From positions 1 to 40,353 of IMG/VR virus record IMGVR_UViG_3300032579_000940: DNA of 40,353 nt. One strand, 5' to 3'. The notes under the pieces are model-generated. The model ran no database searches. It saw only the letters and a list, made by a program, of their open reading frames with translations, and was not told the DNA's origin. The position numbers were made by a program, and so were the translations under genes. Every line of letters begins with the position of its first letter. Within the stretch, counting starts at the first letter, position 1. Below, one piece after another: positions 7,558 through 15,222 of the stretch. Origin of the DNA: a virus.

Positions 7558-7806
7558 TTAAGCGCCAAGCGGAATTTTCCACTCGCCTGTGAACGTGATG
7601 GTCGCGACGTAGACCTCCCGCCCCATGTCGTCGCGAACGATGGCCCGTAGGACGCGGTGCTCCCCATCGGGCAGAGCGTATCTTGTCATCGATCCGAGCA
7701 CCCGATGCGCTTCCATCCTGGCCTTTAGCGGACAGTCGATGCCGGTTTCTAGGGAACCCGCGACGAAGAGGTCCCCGTCATTGGTATCGATTGTGTAGAG
7801 GGGCAT
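7558..7806 (-). CDS. DUF6894 family protein
   Basis: An 82-residue protein starting MPLYTIDTNDG. It shares long identical runs with the neighbour at 8009, including ALPDGEHRVL and VLGSM, and ends VYVATITFTGEWKIPLGA. The upstream in-frame extension lacks family similarity, so the MPLY start is used. It lies in the second copy of a roughly 445-bp unit that also holds a terminator-like hairpin. Function unknown. Confidence 0.8.
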   Translation of the reverse strand: MPLYTIDTNDGDLFVAGSLETGIDCPLKARMEAHRVLGSMTRYALPDGEHRVLRAIVRDDMGREVYVATITFTGEWKIPLGA

Positions 7807-7895
7807 CACTGGCTCGGCAGGGGTGAGGCCGGGGCTAACGTGGATTAGGATACTATGCTCCCGCTCATTCACGAACCTGTGACCGGGTAGGACGA

Positions 7896-7928
7896 AGAAA
7901 CCCGCCGCGGCGCTGAGCCGGGCGGGCC
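7896..7928 (-). repeat. terminator-like repeat copy
   Basis: CCCGCC pairs with GGCGGG (7901-7906 with 7922-7927), with TTTCTTCG after the stem on the minus strand. It is a slightly decayed copy of the hairpin at 8338 and lies 90 bases before the DUF6894 start at 7806. It would end transcription arriving from the DUF6894 gene at 8009. Confidence 0.6.
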
Positions 7929-8008
7929 AAGTCTGGGAGGAAATGACCGCACCAGCGGTCGAGAGCAGGGTCGCGCCGAAGGGCGGCAAGATCAAGGCAG
8001 TGCGCTGC

Positions 8009-8260
8009 TCATTCCGCAGCCAGCGGAACCTTCCATTCCCCCGCGAACGTCACAGTCGCCGCGTAGACTTCTTGTCCGGAGTCATCACGAACGACGGCTT
8101 GAAGCACGCGATGCTCACCATCCGGCAAGGCGCTGTTTGTCATGGATCCCAGCACCCGATGCGCTTCCGTCCTAGCTTTCCTCGGGCAGTCAAAACCGGC
8201 CTCCGGGTCGCCTGGCACGAAGCTGCCAGCGTCATCGGTATCTATCGTGTAGAGCGGCAT
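8009..8260 (-). CDS. DUF6894 family protein
   Basis: An 83-residue protein starting MPLYTIDTDDAG, with RTEAHRVLGSM, ALPDGEHRVLQAVV and EVYAATVTFAGEWKVPLAAE. It is the first gene downstream of the late-operon terminator, on the same strand. Nearest paralogues in the window are 7558-7806 (intact) and 4112-4359 (broken). It could receive read-through from the phage late operon, or have its own promoter between 8260 and 8338. Function unknown. Confidence 0.8.
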   Translation of the reverse strand: MPLYTIDTDDAGSFVPGDPEAGFDCPRKARTEAHRVLGSMTNSALPDGEHRVLQAVVRDDSGQEVYAATVTFAGEWKVPLAAE

Positions 8261-8337
8261 CTCAGGCCCGTTTGGTAGGTGACGGTCGCGCATCAACGCG
8301 ATGCAGATCGCCGGGTTCGAGCAGACCGATCCGTGGC

Positions 8338-8372
8338 ACGAAAAAGCCCGCCGCGGCGGGGCCGGGCGGGCT
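8338..8372 (-). terminator. rho-independent terminator of the phage late operon
   Basis: On the minus strand AGCCCGCC and GGCGGGCT (8345-8352 with 8365-8372) form a GC stem followed by TTTTTCGTGCC. It lies about 95 bases after the last gene of the lysis cluster and before the DUF6894 genes. Related copies occur at 4441, 4771 and 7896. Confidence 0.8.
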
Positions 8373-8464
8373 GGAGTCTTGGGAGGAAACGCCCTTAGGG
8401 CGAGGCTGAGATAGGGCGTGGCATGCCAAAGCCCGCGTGCGCGAGCGCACTCGTCACGGGACCG

Positions 8465-8566
8465 TCATCCCGGCGGCCCGCGCGCGGCAACCGCTCCACC
8501 GATGATCAGCCCAGCCAGCAAGCAGATCACGGCGCTCAGATCCTGATCGGACGGTGGGCAGGTCAC
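8465..8566 (-). CDS. 33-residue single-pass membrane peptide
   Basis: The frame starts at GTG 8566, overlapping the previous stop codon as GTGA, and ends at TGA 8465-8467. The product is MTCPPSDQDL followed by a 17-residue hydrophobic helix (SAVICLLAGLIIGGAVA) and a short Arg-Gly-Pro-Pro-Gly tail. The overlap suggests translational coupling with the preceding gene of the lysis cluster. A small holin, antiholin or spanin-like role would fit the place, but nothing in the sequence proves it. A decayed relative lies at 4854-4925. Confidence 0.45.
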   Translation of the reverse strand: MTCPPSDQDLSAVICLLAGLIIGGAVAARGPPG

Positions 8567-8949
8567 GCGCCGTCCCGGCCGATCCGACGCGCCCGGTTCG
8601 CGATGCTCTGCTCCCGCTCGATCCGGTCGAGCAGGTCGACCATCCGACGGGCTAGATCGAGAAGCCCCCGCACCGCCTCACGGATATCGGACAGGTCCTC
8701 ATCGTTGCGCCGGCCGAGGTCCCGCAACTCGCGCATGATGTCGAGCATCTCGCGAGGGCCCTGCGCGAAGATCGGGGGAACGTCTGCGACCGTGCCAGCG
8801 GCCGGCGCAGGCGTGGCCGCCGTCTGCCGATCGCCGTGGCCGCGGATCACCATGTAGCCGATCACGATCAGCGCCACGCCGCCCACGAAAACCTGGAGGA
8901 TGGGCAGGGAGGTGAAGGTGTCCTTGAGCAGTCCGACCAGAGCCTCCAT
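8563..8949 (-). CDS. membrane-anchored coiled-coil lysis-region protein
   Basis: A 128-residue protein whose ATG (8949) overlaps the previous stop as TGATG. Residues about 16-36 form one membrane helix (LPILQVFVGGVALIVIGYMV). A short Ala/Pro/Thr linker follows, then a charged helix from about residue 65 to 120 with heptad-like Leu and Met (IMRELRDLGRR, LLDLARRMVDLLDRIE). One N-terminal anchor plus a long charged coil is the architecture of an inner-membrane spanin (Rz type), though similar proteins act as phage holin accessories. No outer-membrane lipoprotein partner is recognisable. Confidence 0.6.
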   Translation of the reverse strand: MEALVGLLKDTFTSLPILQVFVGGVALIVIGYMVIRGHGDRQTAATPAPAAGTVADVPPIFAQGPREMLDIMRELRDLGRRNDEDLSDIREAVRGLLDLARRMVDLLDRIEREQSIANRARRIGRDGA

Positions 8950-9536
8950 CAGACGTCCGCCCTCTTGAGTTCGATCAGCGCCCTGGCGAGCCGGTCGCTC
9001 CGGTTCGCGGAGTCGAGCATCGCCACATAGACGGACAGGGCCTCGAAGCCGGCGAGCGTCCCGAAGACCGGGATCATCAGGCTGGCCGAGTGCGACACCG
9101 TGCAGGCGTCGTAGACCAGCGCCGCCACGAACTGACCGAGGATCAGGCAGCTCAGCCCGGAGCAGCAGGCCCGAATGATTGCCCCCTTCGGGCCCACCCG
9201 GAAGTTGTTGATGTGACCGTTGAGGTAGAGGGCGAGCGCCCGAACCGAGCCGATGCAGCCGAAGAAAAAGGCCATGTTCTCCTCGCTGAAGCCGATCTCG
9301 GCGATGGGTTTCAGCGCGCCGCGCTCCATCGTGTCGCCCGGCAGCGCGAGGGTGAGGGCGATAAGGAGCATCATCACCGCCATGCACCACTCGAACAGGC
9401 GATAGGTGCTGTAGGGACCGGCCGGATGAGCCGGCATCAGGGGCTTGCGGTTCGGCAAAAGCGCCTCCCGGATGCAGAGATCTGCACGAAGGTTCGCCCC
9501 GCGCCGGAGCGCGGGACGGAAGAGTAGATCGCTCAT
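8949..9536 (-). CDS. polytopic membrane protein of the lysis cluster
   Basis: A 195-residue protein if started at ATG 9536, which overlaps the previous stop as ATGA; ATG 9437 is an alternative but lacks a ribosome binding site. Hydrophobic segments occur near MAVMMLLIALTLAL, AFFFGCIGSVRALALYL, CCSGLSCLILGQFVAALVY and SLMIPVFGTLAGFEALSVYV, so three or four membrane helices are likely. The C-terminus is charged. The position between a holin-like gene and a coiled-coil membrane protein suggests a lysis or superinfection role. No family is recognised. Confidence 0.6.
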   Translation of the reverse strand: MSDLLFRPALRRGANLRADLCIREALLPNRKPLMPAHPAGPYSTYRLFEWCMAVMMLLIALTLALPGDTMERGALKPIAEIGFSEENMAFFFGCIGSVRALALYLNGHINNFRVGPKGAIIRACCSGLSCLILGQFVAALVYDACTVSHSASLMIPVFGTLAGFEALSVYVAMLDSANRSDRLARALIELKRADV

Positions 9537-10057
9537 CGGGCCTGGATCGCGGCCTGGGCGGGCGCCAGCGTGTTGGCCGCGTTGGCCTCGGGGACGAGGC
9601 TGAGGCGGCGGAACACGATCTCGGCGATGCCGTTCGGGCCACCGGCCGCCGCGATCACCTTGGCAGGGACCACGTCGACCGCGCGCTGCACGGCCTTGGC
9701 GATGACGGCCGAGCCGACCGGGATGGTGAGCTGCTGGCCCTTGGCCACGCCGCCGACCGCGTTCAGGGCGTAGTCCGTGACGGCTTCGGCCATCTGCTCG
9801 ATGCGCTTCTGCGTGAGAAACAGCATGGCCCAGGGCGCGACCTGATAGACGGCCCGGCTGATCAGGCCGACGAGGACGGGCAGCAGCACCGCGGTGATGG
9901 CCTGGCCGATCGCCACGATCCAGTCGCCCCACGGTAGGACGACGGCGGTGGTGGCCGGTGCGGCGACCACTTCGGCAGCGAAGACGGCCGCCGGCGAGAC
10001 GAGCGTGAGGACGGCACAGGCGAGCGCCAGCGCCGCGAGGGTAGCCTTGCGGGTCAT
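9533..10057 (-). CDS. holin-like membrane protein with signal-type N-terminus
   Basis: A 174-residue protein. It starts MTRKATLAALALACAVL, a signal-peptide-like segment ending near VFAAEV. A long hydrophobic stretch at about residues 48-66 follows (IVAIGQAITAVLLPVLVGLI). The rest is amphipathic, with EQMAEAVTDYALNAVGGVA resembling the post-membrane helix of phage LL-H type holins. It follows the lysozyme gene by 209 bases, which supports a pore-forming lysis role. The holin call depends on context and general shape. Confidence 0.55.
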   Translation of the reverse strand: MTRKATLAALALACAVLTLVSPAAVFAAEVVAAPATTAVVLPWGDWIVAIGQAITAVLLPVLVGLISRAVYQVAPWAMLFLTQKRIEQMAEAVTDYALNAVGGVAKGQQLTIPVGSAVIAKAVQRAVDVVPAKVIAAAGGPNGIAEIVFRRLSLVPEANAANTLAPAQAAIQAR

Positions 10058-10266
10058 GTCGAAACTCTCGGTTGTGGTGGAGGGTGCGCGGCGCTACCCG
10101 GCCGGCGTCGGGATTGTGGATTCCTCGGATGGCCGAGGCTTCAGCTTGAGGCGGTCCATGCCGCACGCCATGCTGTGCGAGTCGTTGCGCTCCGCCCGAT
10201 CAGAGCAAGCGCACGGCCGGCGGGTCGGCGCGCTATTCCCCCATGCGTTGCCGGCCCGCTGCCTCT

Positions 10267-10935
10267 CTACGCCGCCCGGCGGACGGTCGGCTCAGCGTTG
10301 TCGTTGGCTGTGGCGTGCGAGCCCGCCCCGAACGTGACGTCGATCCAGCGGCCGAGCCGGGCCAGCCAGTTCGGCGTCGCCACCACGCGCGGCGGCGGCA
10401 GCACGGGCACGATGACGGGCGTCACTGTCTCCGGATGCACGACCTCGATCACGGGAGCGGCCACGCGGATCGGCTGGGCGGTCGTGGTCGGACGCGGCAG
10501 GGCCAGCGCGTAGGCCGTCAGGAACTGCTCGGCCTCGGCCTTCCGACGCGTGATGATGCCGGCCGGCTTCTGCCACATCAGGATCGCGTCGCGCGCGCCG
10601 GCCATGTCGCCCGCGTTGATGCGCTTCAGGAAAGTGGAGCCGAGGTAACCCGCGATGCCGATGTTGTAGCAGATCGAGACCAAGGCATCGAAGGCGTGCG
10701 AGCCCACGGGCACCTTCAGGCCGCGGTTCACGGCGGCGACGTACCGGGCCACCGTGACGTCGAAGAGCGCGTCGCACTGCGCGGCGGTGATCGTCATGCC
10801 CTTGCGCACGGGCTTGCCGTCGATCTCGGTCACGCCGATGCCGATGGTCCAGACGCCGACCGTGTCCTGGTAGGCAACGAGGCGCCGGCCCTCGCGCGCG
10901 ATCAGAACGGCCTCGCCGATGGGGCTGAGCTGCAT
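10267..10935 (-). CDS. phage lysozyme (GH24 endolysin)
   Basis: A 222-residue protein that would cleave the glycan backbone of peptidoglycan. The T4-type active site is visible as EGRRLVAYQDTVGVWTIGIG: Glu15, Asp24 and Thr30 have exactly the 9 and 6 residue spacing of the T4 lysozyme Glu-Asp-Thr triad. The lysozyme domain runs to about residue 150, with FDALVSICYNIG and RRKAEAEQFL as family landmarks. A Pro/Val-rich extension of about 70 residues follows. The ATG at 10935 is preferred because GAGG lies six bases upstream; a GTG 12 bases earlier overlaps that site. No signal peptide, so release needs the holin. Confidence 0.9.
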   Translation of the reverse strand: MQLSPIGEAVLIAREGRRLVAYQDTVGVWTIGIGVTEIDGKPVRKGMTITAAQCDALFDVTVARYVAAVNRGLKVPVGSHAFDALVSICYNIGIAGYLGSTFLKRINAGDMAGARDAILMWQKPAGIITRRKAEAEQFLTAYALALPRPTTTAQPIRVAAPVIEVVHPETVTPVIVPVLPPPRVVATPNWLARLGRWIDVTFGAGSHATANDNAEPTVRRAA

Positions 10936-10998
10936 GGTGGTCCTCACGATGTCAGGGATCGGGGCCGGCGTGGGCCGGCCGGGGTCAGCCCGCGCGGC

Positions 10999-12039
10999 TC
11001 AGTCGCCGGCCTTGCGGGAATCGGTGCCGGCCTTGTCGTCCGGCTGCTTCAGCTCGAGCTTCGTCGTGGCGCCTCCGCCCTCGCCAGCGCGCAGGGTGTG
11101 GGTGACGCTGGCGATCCGGTAGGTGCCGTCCATGCCGGGCCGCGTGCCGGAGACGATGCAGGTGCCCTCGGCGCGCGCCTGCGGCTCGATGTCGATCTCG
11201 ACCGTGCCGCTACCCTTGTCCCGCTCGGACGCGTTGGCCCGCCCCTCGGCGCGATCCTTCGCGTCTTCCTTGCTGGCGGCGCGCCCGCGCATGACTTTCT
11301 TGGCCGGGCCGGCGCCTGAGGTCGGGCCGGGCCGGATGTCAGCCTTCTCCTCCTCGAACTTCGCGCCCCGCCGGTCGAAGAACATAAAGCGCGCGTCCCG
11401 GAAGACCGCGCTGCCCTCGTAGGGCTCCATGTCGGCGTTGAGCAGGTTGCCCAGGGCGATGGCGCGGATCGTCGGCAGGGCCTGCCCGTTCGGGGCCATG
11501 CCCTTGCCGCGCTTGGCCAGCACCGCCTTCTTGCCGGAGAACTTGACGGTCGCGCCGTACTCGCTGGCGAGCGCCTGCGCCATGTGGTGGAAGCTGCGGC
11601 CCTCGGCGGCCCAGAAGGTGCGCTTCACCTTGGCCAGCGCCGGGTCGAGCTTCACCGTGTAGCCGGCCTTCTTGCCCATCTCGGTCAGGAACTCGCCGAG
11701 CGTCCCGTCCTCCTTCGTGGTTTCCTGCCCCTCCTTGCCCTTGCCCTCGGTGTCGTGGCCGGAGGCGTTCAGGATCATCAACCCGCCCTGGCCCTTCGCG
11801 TAGGTCAGCCGCGGCGTCTTGAGGATGCCGGTGAAGACCTTCACCCCCAGGATCACGACGGTGATCTCGGCGCCCTTGCGCGGCAGGATCAGGCGCCCGT
11901 CGTCGGCGAGCGTGATGCGGGCCGAATCGCCGCCGCCGCCGTCCCCGTCCGTGACCTCGATCTCCTGCACGTAGGGGTTCATGCGGGACGTGATGTCCTG
12001 GCCGTCGATCAGCACGGCCCAATCCACGGTCAGCGGCAT
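10999..12039 (-). CDS. P2 gpD-like tail protein
   Basis: A 346-residue protein of the late control gene D family, which forms part of the baseplate hub or tail tip and resembles the gp27-like ring. The N-terminus reads WAVLIDGQDITSRMNPYV, then ITLADDGRLILPRKGAEITV, typical of the family. The central part carries FLTEMGKKAGYTVKLDPAL. The C-terminus has GTYRIASVTHTLRAGEG, as in other gpD proteins. In P2 gpD is the last tail gene, after T, U and X; the order here is identical. Confidence 0.9.
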   Translation of the reverse strand: MPLTVDWAVLIDGQDITSRMNPYVQEIEVTDGDGGGGDSARITLADDGRLILPRKGAEITVVILGVKVFTGILKTPRLTYAKGQGGLMILNASGHDTEGKGKEGQETTKEDGTLGEFLTEMGKKAGYTVKLDPALAKVKRTFWAAEGRSFHHMAQALASEYGATVKFSGKKAVLAKRGKGMAPNGQALPTIRAIALGNLLNADMEPYEGSAVFRDARFMFFDRRGAKFEEEKADIRPGPTSGAGPAKKVMRGRAASKEDAKDRAEGRANASERDKGSGTVEIDIEPQARAEGTCIVSGTRPGMDGTYRIASVTHTLRAGEGGGATTKLELKQPDDKAGTDSRKAGD

Positions 12040-12047
12040 GGCGCGCC

Positions 12048-12287
12048 TCAGTCGTCGAAGAGCGATACGGCCGGCACCACTGCGCGGGGCTGAGCGGCGA
12101 CGGGCGGCAGGTCGGGCAGCGTCACCGGCGTGCCGAGCGGCAGGACGGGCCCGAGAGCGGCGAGTCCGGGGTTCAGCTCCAGCGTCTCGGTGAGCCGGGC
12201 GGAGGTGTTGCCGCGGCGGCCACCGTGCCGCCAGAGCAGCTTCGCGACCGTGATGCCGGCGCCGGCCACCTTGATGGTCAGGGGCAT
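12048..12287 (-). CDS. P2 gpX-like tail protein
   Basis: A 79-residue protein. The sequence TETLELNPGLAALGPVLPLG followed by TPVTLPDLP is the peptidoglycan-binding-like (LysM-type) tail protein X pattern. P2 gpX is of comparable size and is needed for tail completion. It sits between the U and D homologues with 4 and 8 base gaps, so the set is translated as a cluster. Confidence 0.85.
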   Translation of the reverse strand: MPLTIKVAGAGITVAKLLWRHGGRRGNTSARLTETLELNPGLAALGPVLPLGTPVTLPDLPPVAAQPRAVVPAVSLFDD

Positions 12288-12291
12288 GACG

Positions 12292-12738
12292 TCACCCGAA
12301 CAGGCTGATGAGCTGCGAGAGCAGGTCGGTGGCGGGCCCGACGCCCGGCTGCCCGACCGGCACCAGGTTGAGCTCGTGGTCGATCTGCTGGCCGATGCCG
12401 CCGGTGTGCGGGCCGATCGCGCTGTGGTCCTCCTTCACGCTCTCGATGCCGTAGAAGCCGAACACCCGGCCGTCGGCGCGCGTGACGAAGACCGGCTGCC
12501 CGGTGCGGCAGAGGCTGTGCGCCAGCTCCAGGCTCGACAGGCCGGCGATGGCGCGCCGGTTGAACGGGTGAAGCCGGCCTTTCAGGGTCAGCTTCTCCTC
12601 GCCCTCGCCCGTGAACTCACGATCCGGGCGCCGCCCGAGCAGATCCTTCTTCGCCCAGGACGCCGAGGCCTCCCGAGACCACTCCTCGATGTTGTACGGG
12701 CGCCGCGAGATGGTGAGCGGGCCCACCTGCCAGAGCAT
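12292..12738 (-). CDS. P2 gpU-like tail protein
   Basis: A 148-residue protein of the P2 GpU family. MLWQVGPLTISRRPYNIEE is the usual N-terminus. It is followed by GEGEEKLTLKGRLHPF, the GxRxHP-type signature, and GFYGIESVKEDHS, which is typical of the C-terminal half. GpU is a tail assembly component between tape measure and hub. It begins three bases after the tape-measure stop. Confidence 0.9.
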   Translation of the reverse strand: MLWQVGPLTISRRPYNIEEWSREASASWAKKDLLGRRPDREFTGEGEEKLTLKGRLHPFNRRAIAGLSSLELAHSLCRTGQPVFVTRADGRVFGFYGIESVKEDHSAIGPHTGGIGQQIDHELNLVPVGQPGVGPATDLLSQLISLFG

Positions 12739-12741
12739 GGA

Positions 12742-15213
12742 TCAGGCCTCCCCGGCCGAGGGCGAGTTCGCGAAAGCCTGCGCGACGCGGCCGGTGCGGG
12801 CGCCGGCCCCGGCGTTGGCGAGCGCGGCCGACGCCTGATTCCCGACGCTGGTCGCCTTCGCCCCCGCCTGAGCCAGCTTCGCGATCAGACGATCTGCAGC
12901 ACCCTCGGCGGCGGTGATGGACGAGGCGTCCACGTTCGGCGTCACAGTGACGTTCAGACCCTCGACCGCAGCCTTTGCCTCGTCGGCCTTCGGTTTGAGT
13001 GCCTCGACCTGGGAGGTGTCGACCTTCGGCGCGATTGTCTGCCCCGGCCCGAGCGCGTCGTTCATGTCGCCGTAGATGTTCGGCAGGCTGGCCGGCCGGC
13101 GCGGTGGCAGCGGCGTCACGGCGGGCAGCGGCTTGCGGCTCGAGGTGTCGAGCGGGAAGGCCTCGCCGAACGCCGAGCCGAAGCGAGAGCCGCCGCCCTG
13201 GCCGATCGGGCCCGTCTGCCCCTGGATCGGTGCGGTCGGGTCCTGCAGCATGCTCGGCGGGTCCTTCCGGAAGCCCGCGCCCTCCATGTCGAGATCGCCC
13301 TGCGCGCGCTTGGCCGCCGCGAGCGCCGCCCGCTTCGACCGAAGCACGCCGTCGATCTGTTCCTGCGAGCGCCCGGTCTGCCGCATCGTCCGCTCGGTCG
13401 CGGTGATGTCGTCCTCGATCGCCTTGATCTGGCCGGCCTGTTCCTTCTTCCGCTCCGGCAGGGTCTCGGCGAGCTTCTCGCGCGCGGCCTCGGCGGGCAG
13501 GTCCTTCAGGAACTTGCCGACGCCGCGCAGGCCGCCCTTGTTGTAGGCCTCGTTGATGCGCTCGATCGCCTGCGCCGTCGCCTCCAGGCCCTTCGCCACA
13601 CCCTGGATCCGGTCGCTCGTGCCGAACGCCGAATCCATGAACCGCGCCCCGGCCTCACCTGCGCGCTGCAGCGAGTTGCCGAGCCGGTCGAGGGCCGACT
13701 GCGAGTCCTTCGTGACCCGCTCGACGTCCTTCGCAACCGTGCCGGCCGAGGTGGCGCGGATCGTGGCCGAGAGCTTCTGCCACTCGCTGCGGTAAGTCAT
13801 CAGGGCGCGCACGCCGCGACCGAACTCCTGATCGGCGATGAGGTTCGGCAGCTTCGAGAGGTCGCCCTTCAGCGCCTTGTTCGCGGCCTCCTCGAACACC
13901 TCGATCAGGTTGCGACCCTCCTTGCGGCCCTTCTTCATGGCCGCCTCGAGGTCGACACCCATCTTCTTGAAACGCTTGACCGTCTCCTCGCTCTCCATCT
14001 TCTGGAAGATGTTGGTCAGGGAGGTCGCGGCCTCCTCGGACGAGCCCGCGCCCTTCCGGATCACCTGCAGCATGGCGACGATGTCGGAGAGGCCCTGCTG
14101 ACCGGCGAAACCGACCGCCTTCGCGGCCGGCGACAGGCTGGGCAGGTAGCGGGCCATGTCCTTGAGTTCGAACTGCCCGGCCTTGCCGCCCGCCGCCATG
14201 ATGTCGAAGGCGGCCTGCATCTCCTTGCCGGCGATGCCGAAGTTCGACCCGACCGAGTCCGCCGACTTCGCGATGTCGTCGACCTCGGAGCCCGTCGCGG
14301 CGGCGGTGCGCGCCACGGCTGGCAGGAACTCCATGGCCTCACGCAGATTGCGGCCCTGCGCGACGAGCGATTCCAGACCGCCGACGAGGCGATCGACCGG
14401 CGTGGCCGTCTCTTGAGCGAGGTCGTGGACGCTGGCGGCCAGCTTGTCGATCTCCGGCCTGGACGCATCGGCCGTCTGCCCGATCATGGTGATGCGTCGG
14501 TCGAAGGCAGCAGCCTGCTTGTAGGTGGCGGCAGCGGTGTAAGCCGCCGCGCCCGCGCCGAGGAACCGCCCACCGACCAGCCCCAGCCCGCCCGGTACGC
14601 CGCGCCGGCCGGGCGCACCGACTTCATGCGCCTGCGACGCCAGCGCGTCGGCCGCGCGCGCCCGCTTCTCGGCTCGGGTCTGCCGGTCCAGGGCGGTGGC
14701 AGCAGCCTGCGCCTTCGCCGCGACCGACGACTGCGCCGAGGCCAGCGAGGTCATCGGCACCCCGAGGGCCGCCAGCTCGCGACGGAGGCGCTTGGCCGCC
14801 TCGGCCTCCGCCTCGAACGCGCTGGCGGCCGAACGCACCGAGGCGCGGGCGCGGGCCTGCTCCCGCTCCAGCGTCCGCACGGAGCGGGCCGCCTCCTTTT
14901 CGCCAGCCGCCGACAGCTTGCGCGCCGCCTCCAGCTCGCGACTGATCCGCTCCAGATCCTGGCGCGCGCCGTTGAAGGCGGTGCGCGAGGTCCCGAGCGT
15001 CTTCATCCGGCCCTGCAGCTGCGCCAGCTTCTCGGCCTGCGCCTGCGCGTCCTTCAGATCCTTGGTCAGCTTGTCGAGGGCGGGCGTCGCCACGCCCTTG
15101 CCGAGCCGCTTGCCGGCCGCGGCGACGCCATCGAGTGCGCCGGCCATGCCCTTGGCCGGGCCGGAGACGCGGTCGACGAGCTGCGCGATGAGCTGCGCGG
15201 TGCGAGATGCCAT
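12742..15213 (-). CDS. tape measure protein
   Basis: An 823-residue protein that would set tail length and be ejected with the DNA. Residues 1-210 are Ala/Lys/Glu-rich coiled coil. The conserved tape-measure core follows at about 240-500, with AASVHDLAQETATPVDRLVG, KSADSVGSNFGIAGKEMQAA and SLTNIFQKMESEETVKRFKK. The region from 590 to 640 is again charged coil, then comes a Pro-rich linker and a helical end. Compared with P2 gpT (about 815 residues) the length is normal, suggesting a tail of similar length. It follows the tail chaperone frame by nine bases. Confidence 0.9.
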   Translation of the reverse strand: MASRTAQLIAQLVDRVSGPAKGMAGALDGVAAAGKRLGKGVATPALDKLTKDLKDAQAQAEKLAQLQGRMKTLGTSRTAFNGARQDLERISRELEAARKLSAAGEKEAARSVRTLEREQARARASVRSAASAFEAEAEAAKRLRRELAALGVPMTSLASAQSSVAAKAQAAATALDRQTRAEKRARAADALASQAHEVGAPGRRGVPGGLGLVGGRFLGAGAAAYTAAATYKQAAAFDRRITMIGQTADASRPEIDKLAASVHDLAQETATPVDRLVGGLESLVAQGRNLREAMEFLPAVARTAAATGSEVDDIAKSADSVGSNFGIAGKEMQAAFDIMAAGGKAGQFELKDMARYLPSLSPAAKAVGFAGQQGLSDIVAMLQVIRKGAGSSEEAATSLTNIFQKMESEETVKRFKKMGVDLEAAMKKGRKEGRNLIEVFEEAANKALKGDLSKLPNLIADQEFGRGVRALMTYRSEWQKLSATIRATSAGTVAKDVERVTKDSQSALDRLGNSLQRAGEAGARFMDSAFGTSDRIQGVAKGLEATAQAIERINEAYNKGGLRGVGKFLKDLPAEAAREKLAETLPERKKEQAGQIKAIEDDITATERTMRQTGRSQEQIDGVLRSKRAALAAAKRAQGDLDMEGAGFRKDPPSMLQDPTAPIQGQTGPIGQGGGSRFGSAFGEAFPLDTSSRKPLPAVTPLPPRRPASLPNIYGDMNDALGPGQTIAPKVDTSQVEALKPKADEAKAAVEGLNVTVTPNVDASSITAAEGAADRLIAKLAQAGAKATSVGNQASAALANAGAGARTGRVAQAFANSPSAGEA

Positions 15214-15222
15214 GCGGGGTTC

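Noticed and set aside
10094-10171. A 25-codon minus-strand ORF between lysozyme and holin-like gene (MACGMDRLKLK...)
   Set aside because: Too short, with no ribosome binding site and no recognisable feature. It could be real, but nothing supports it.
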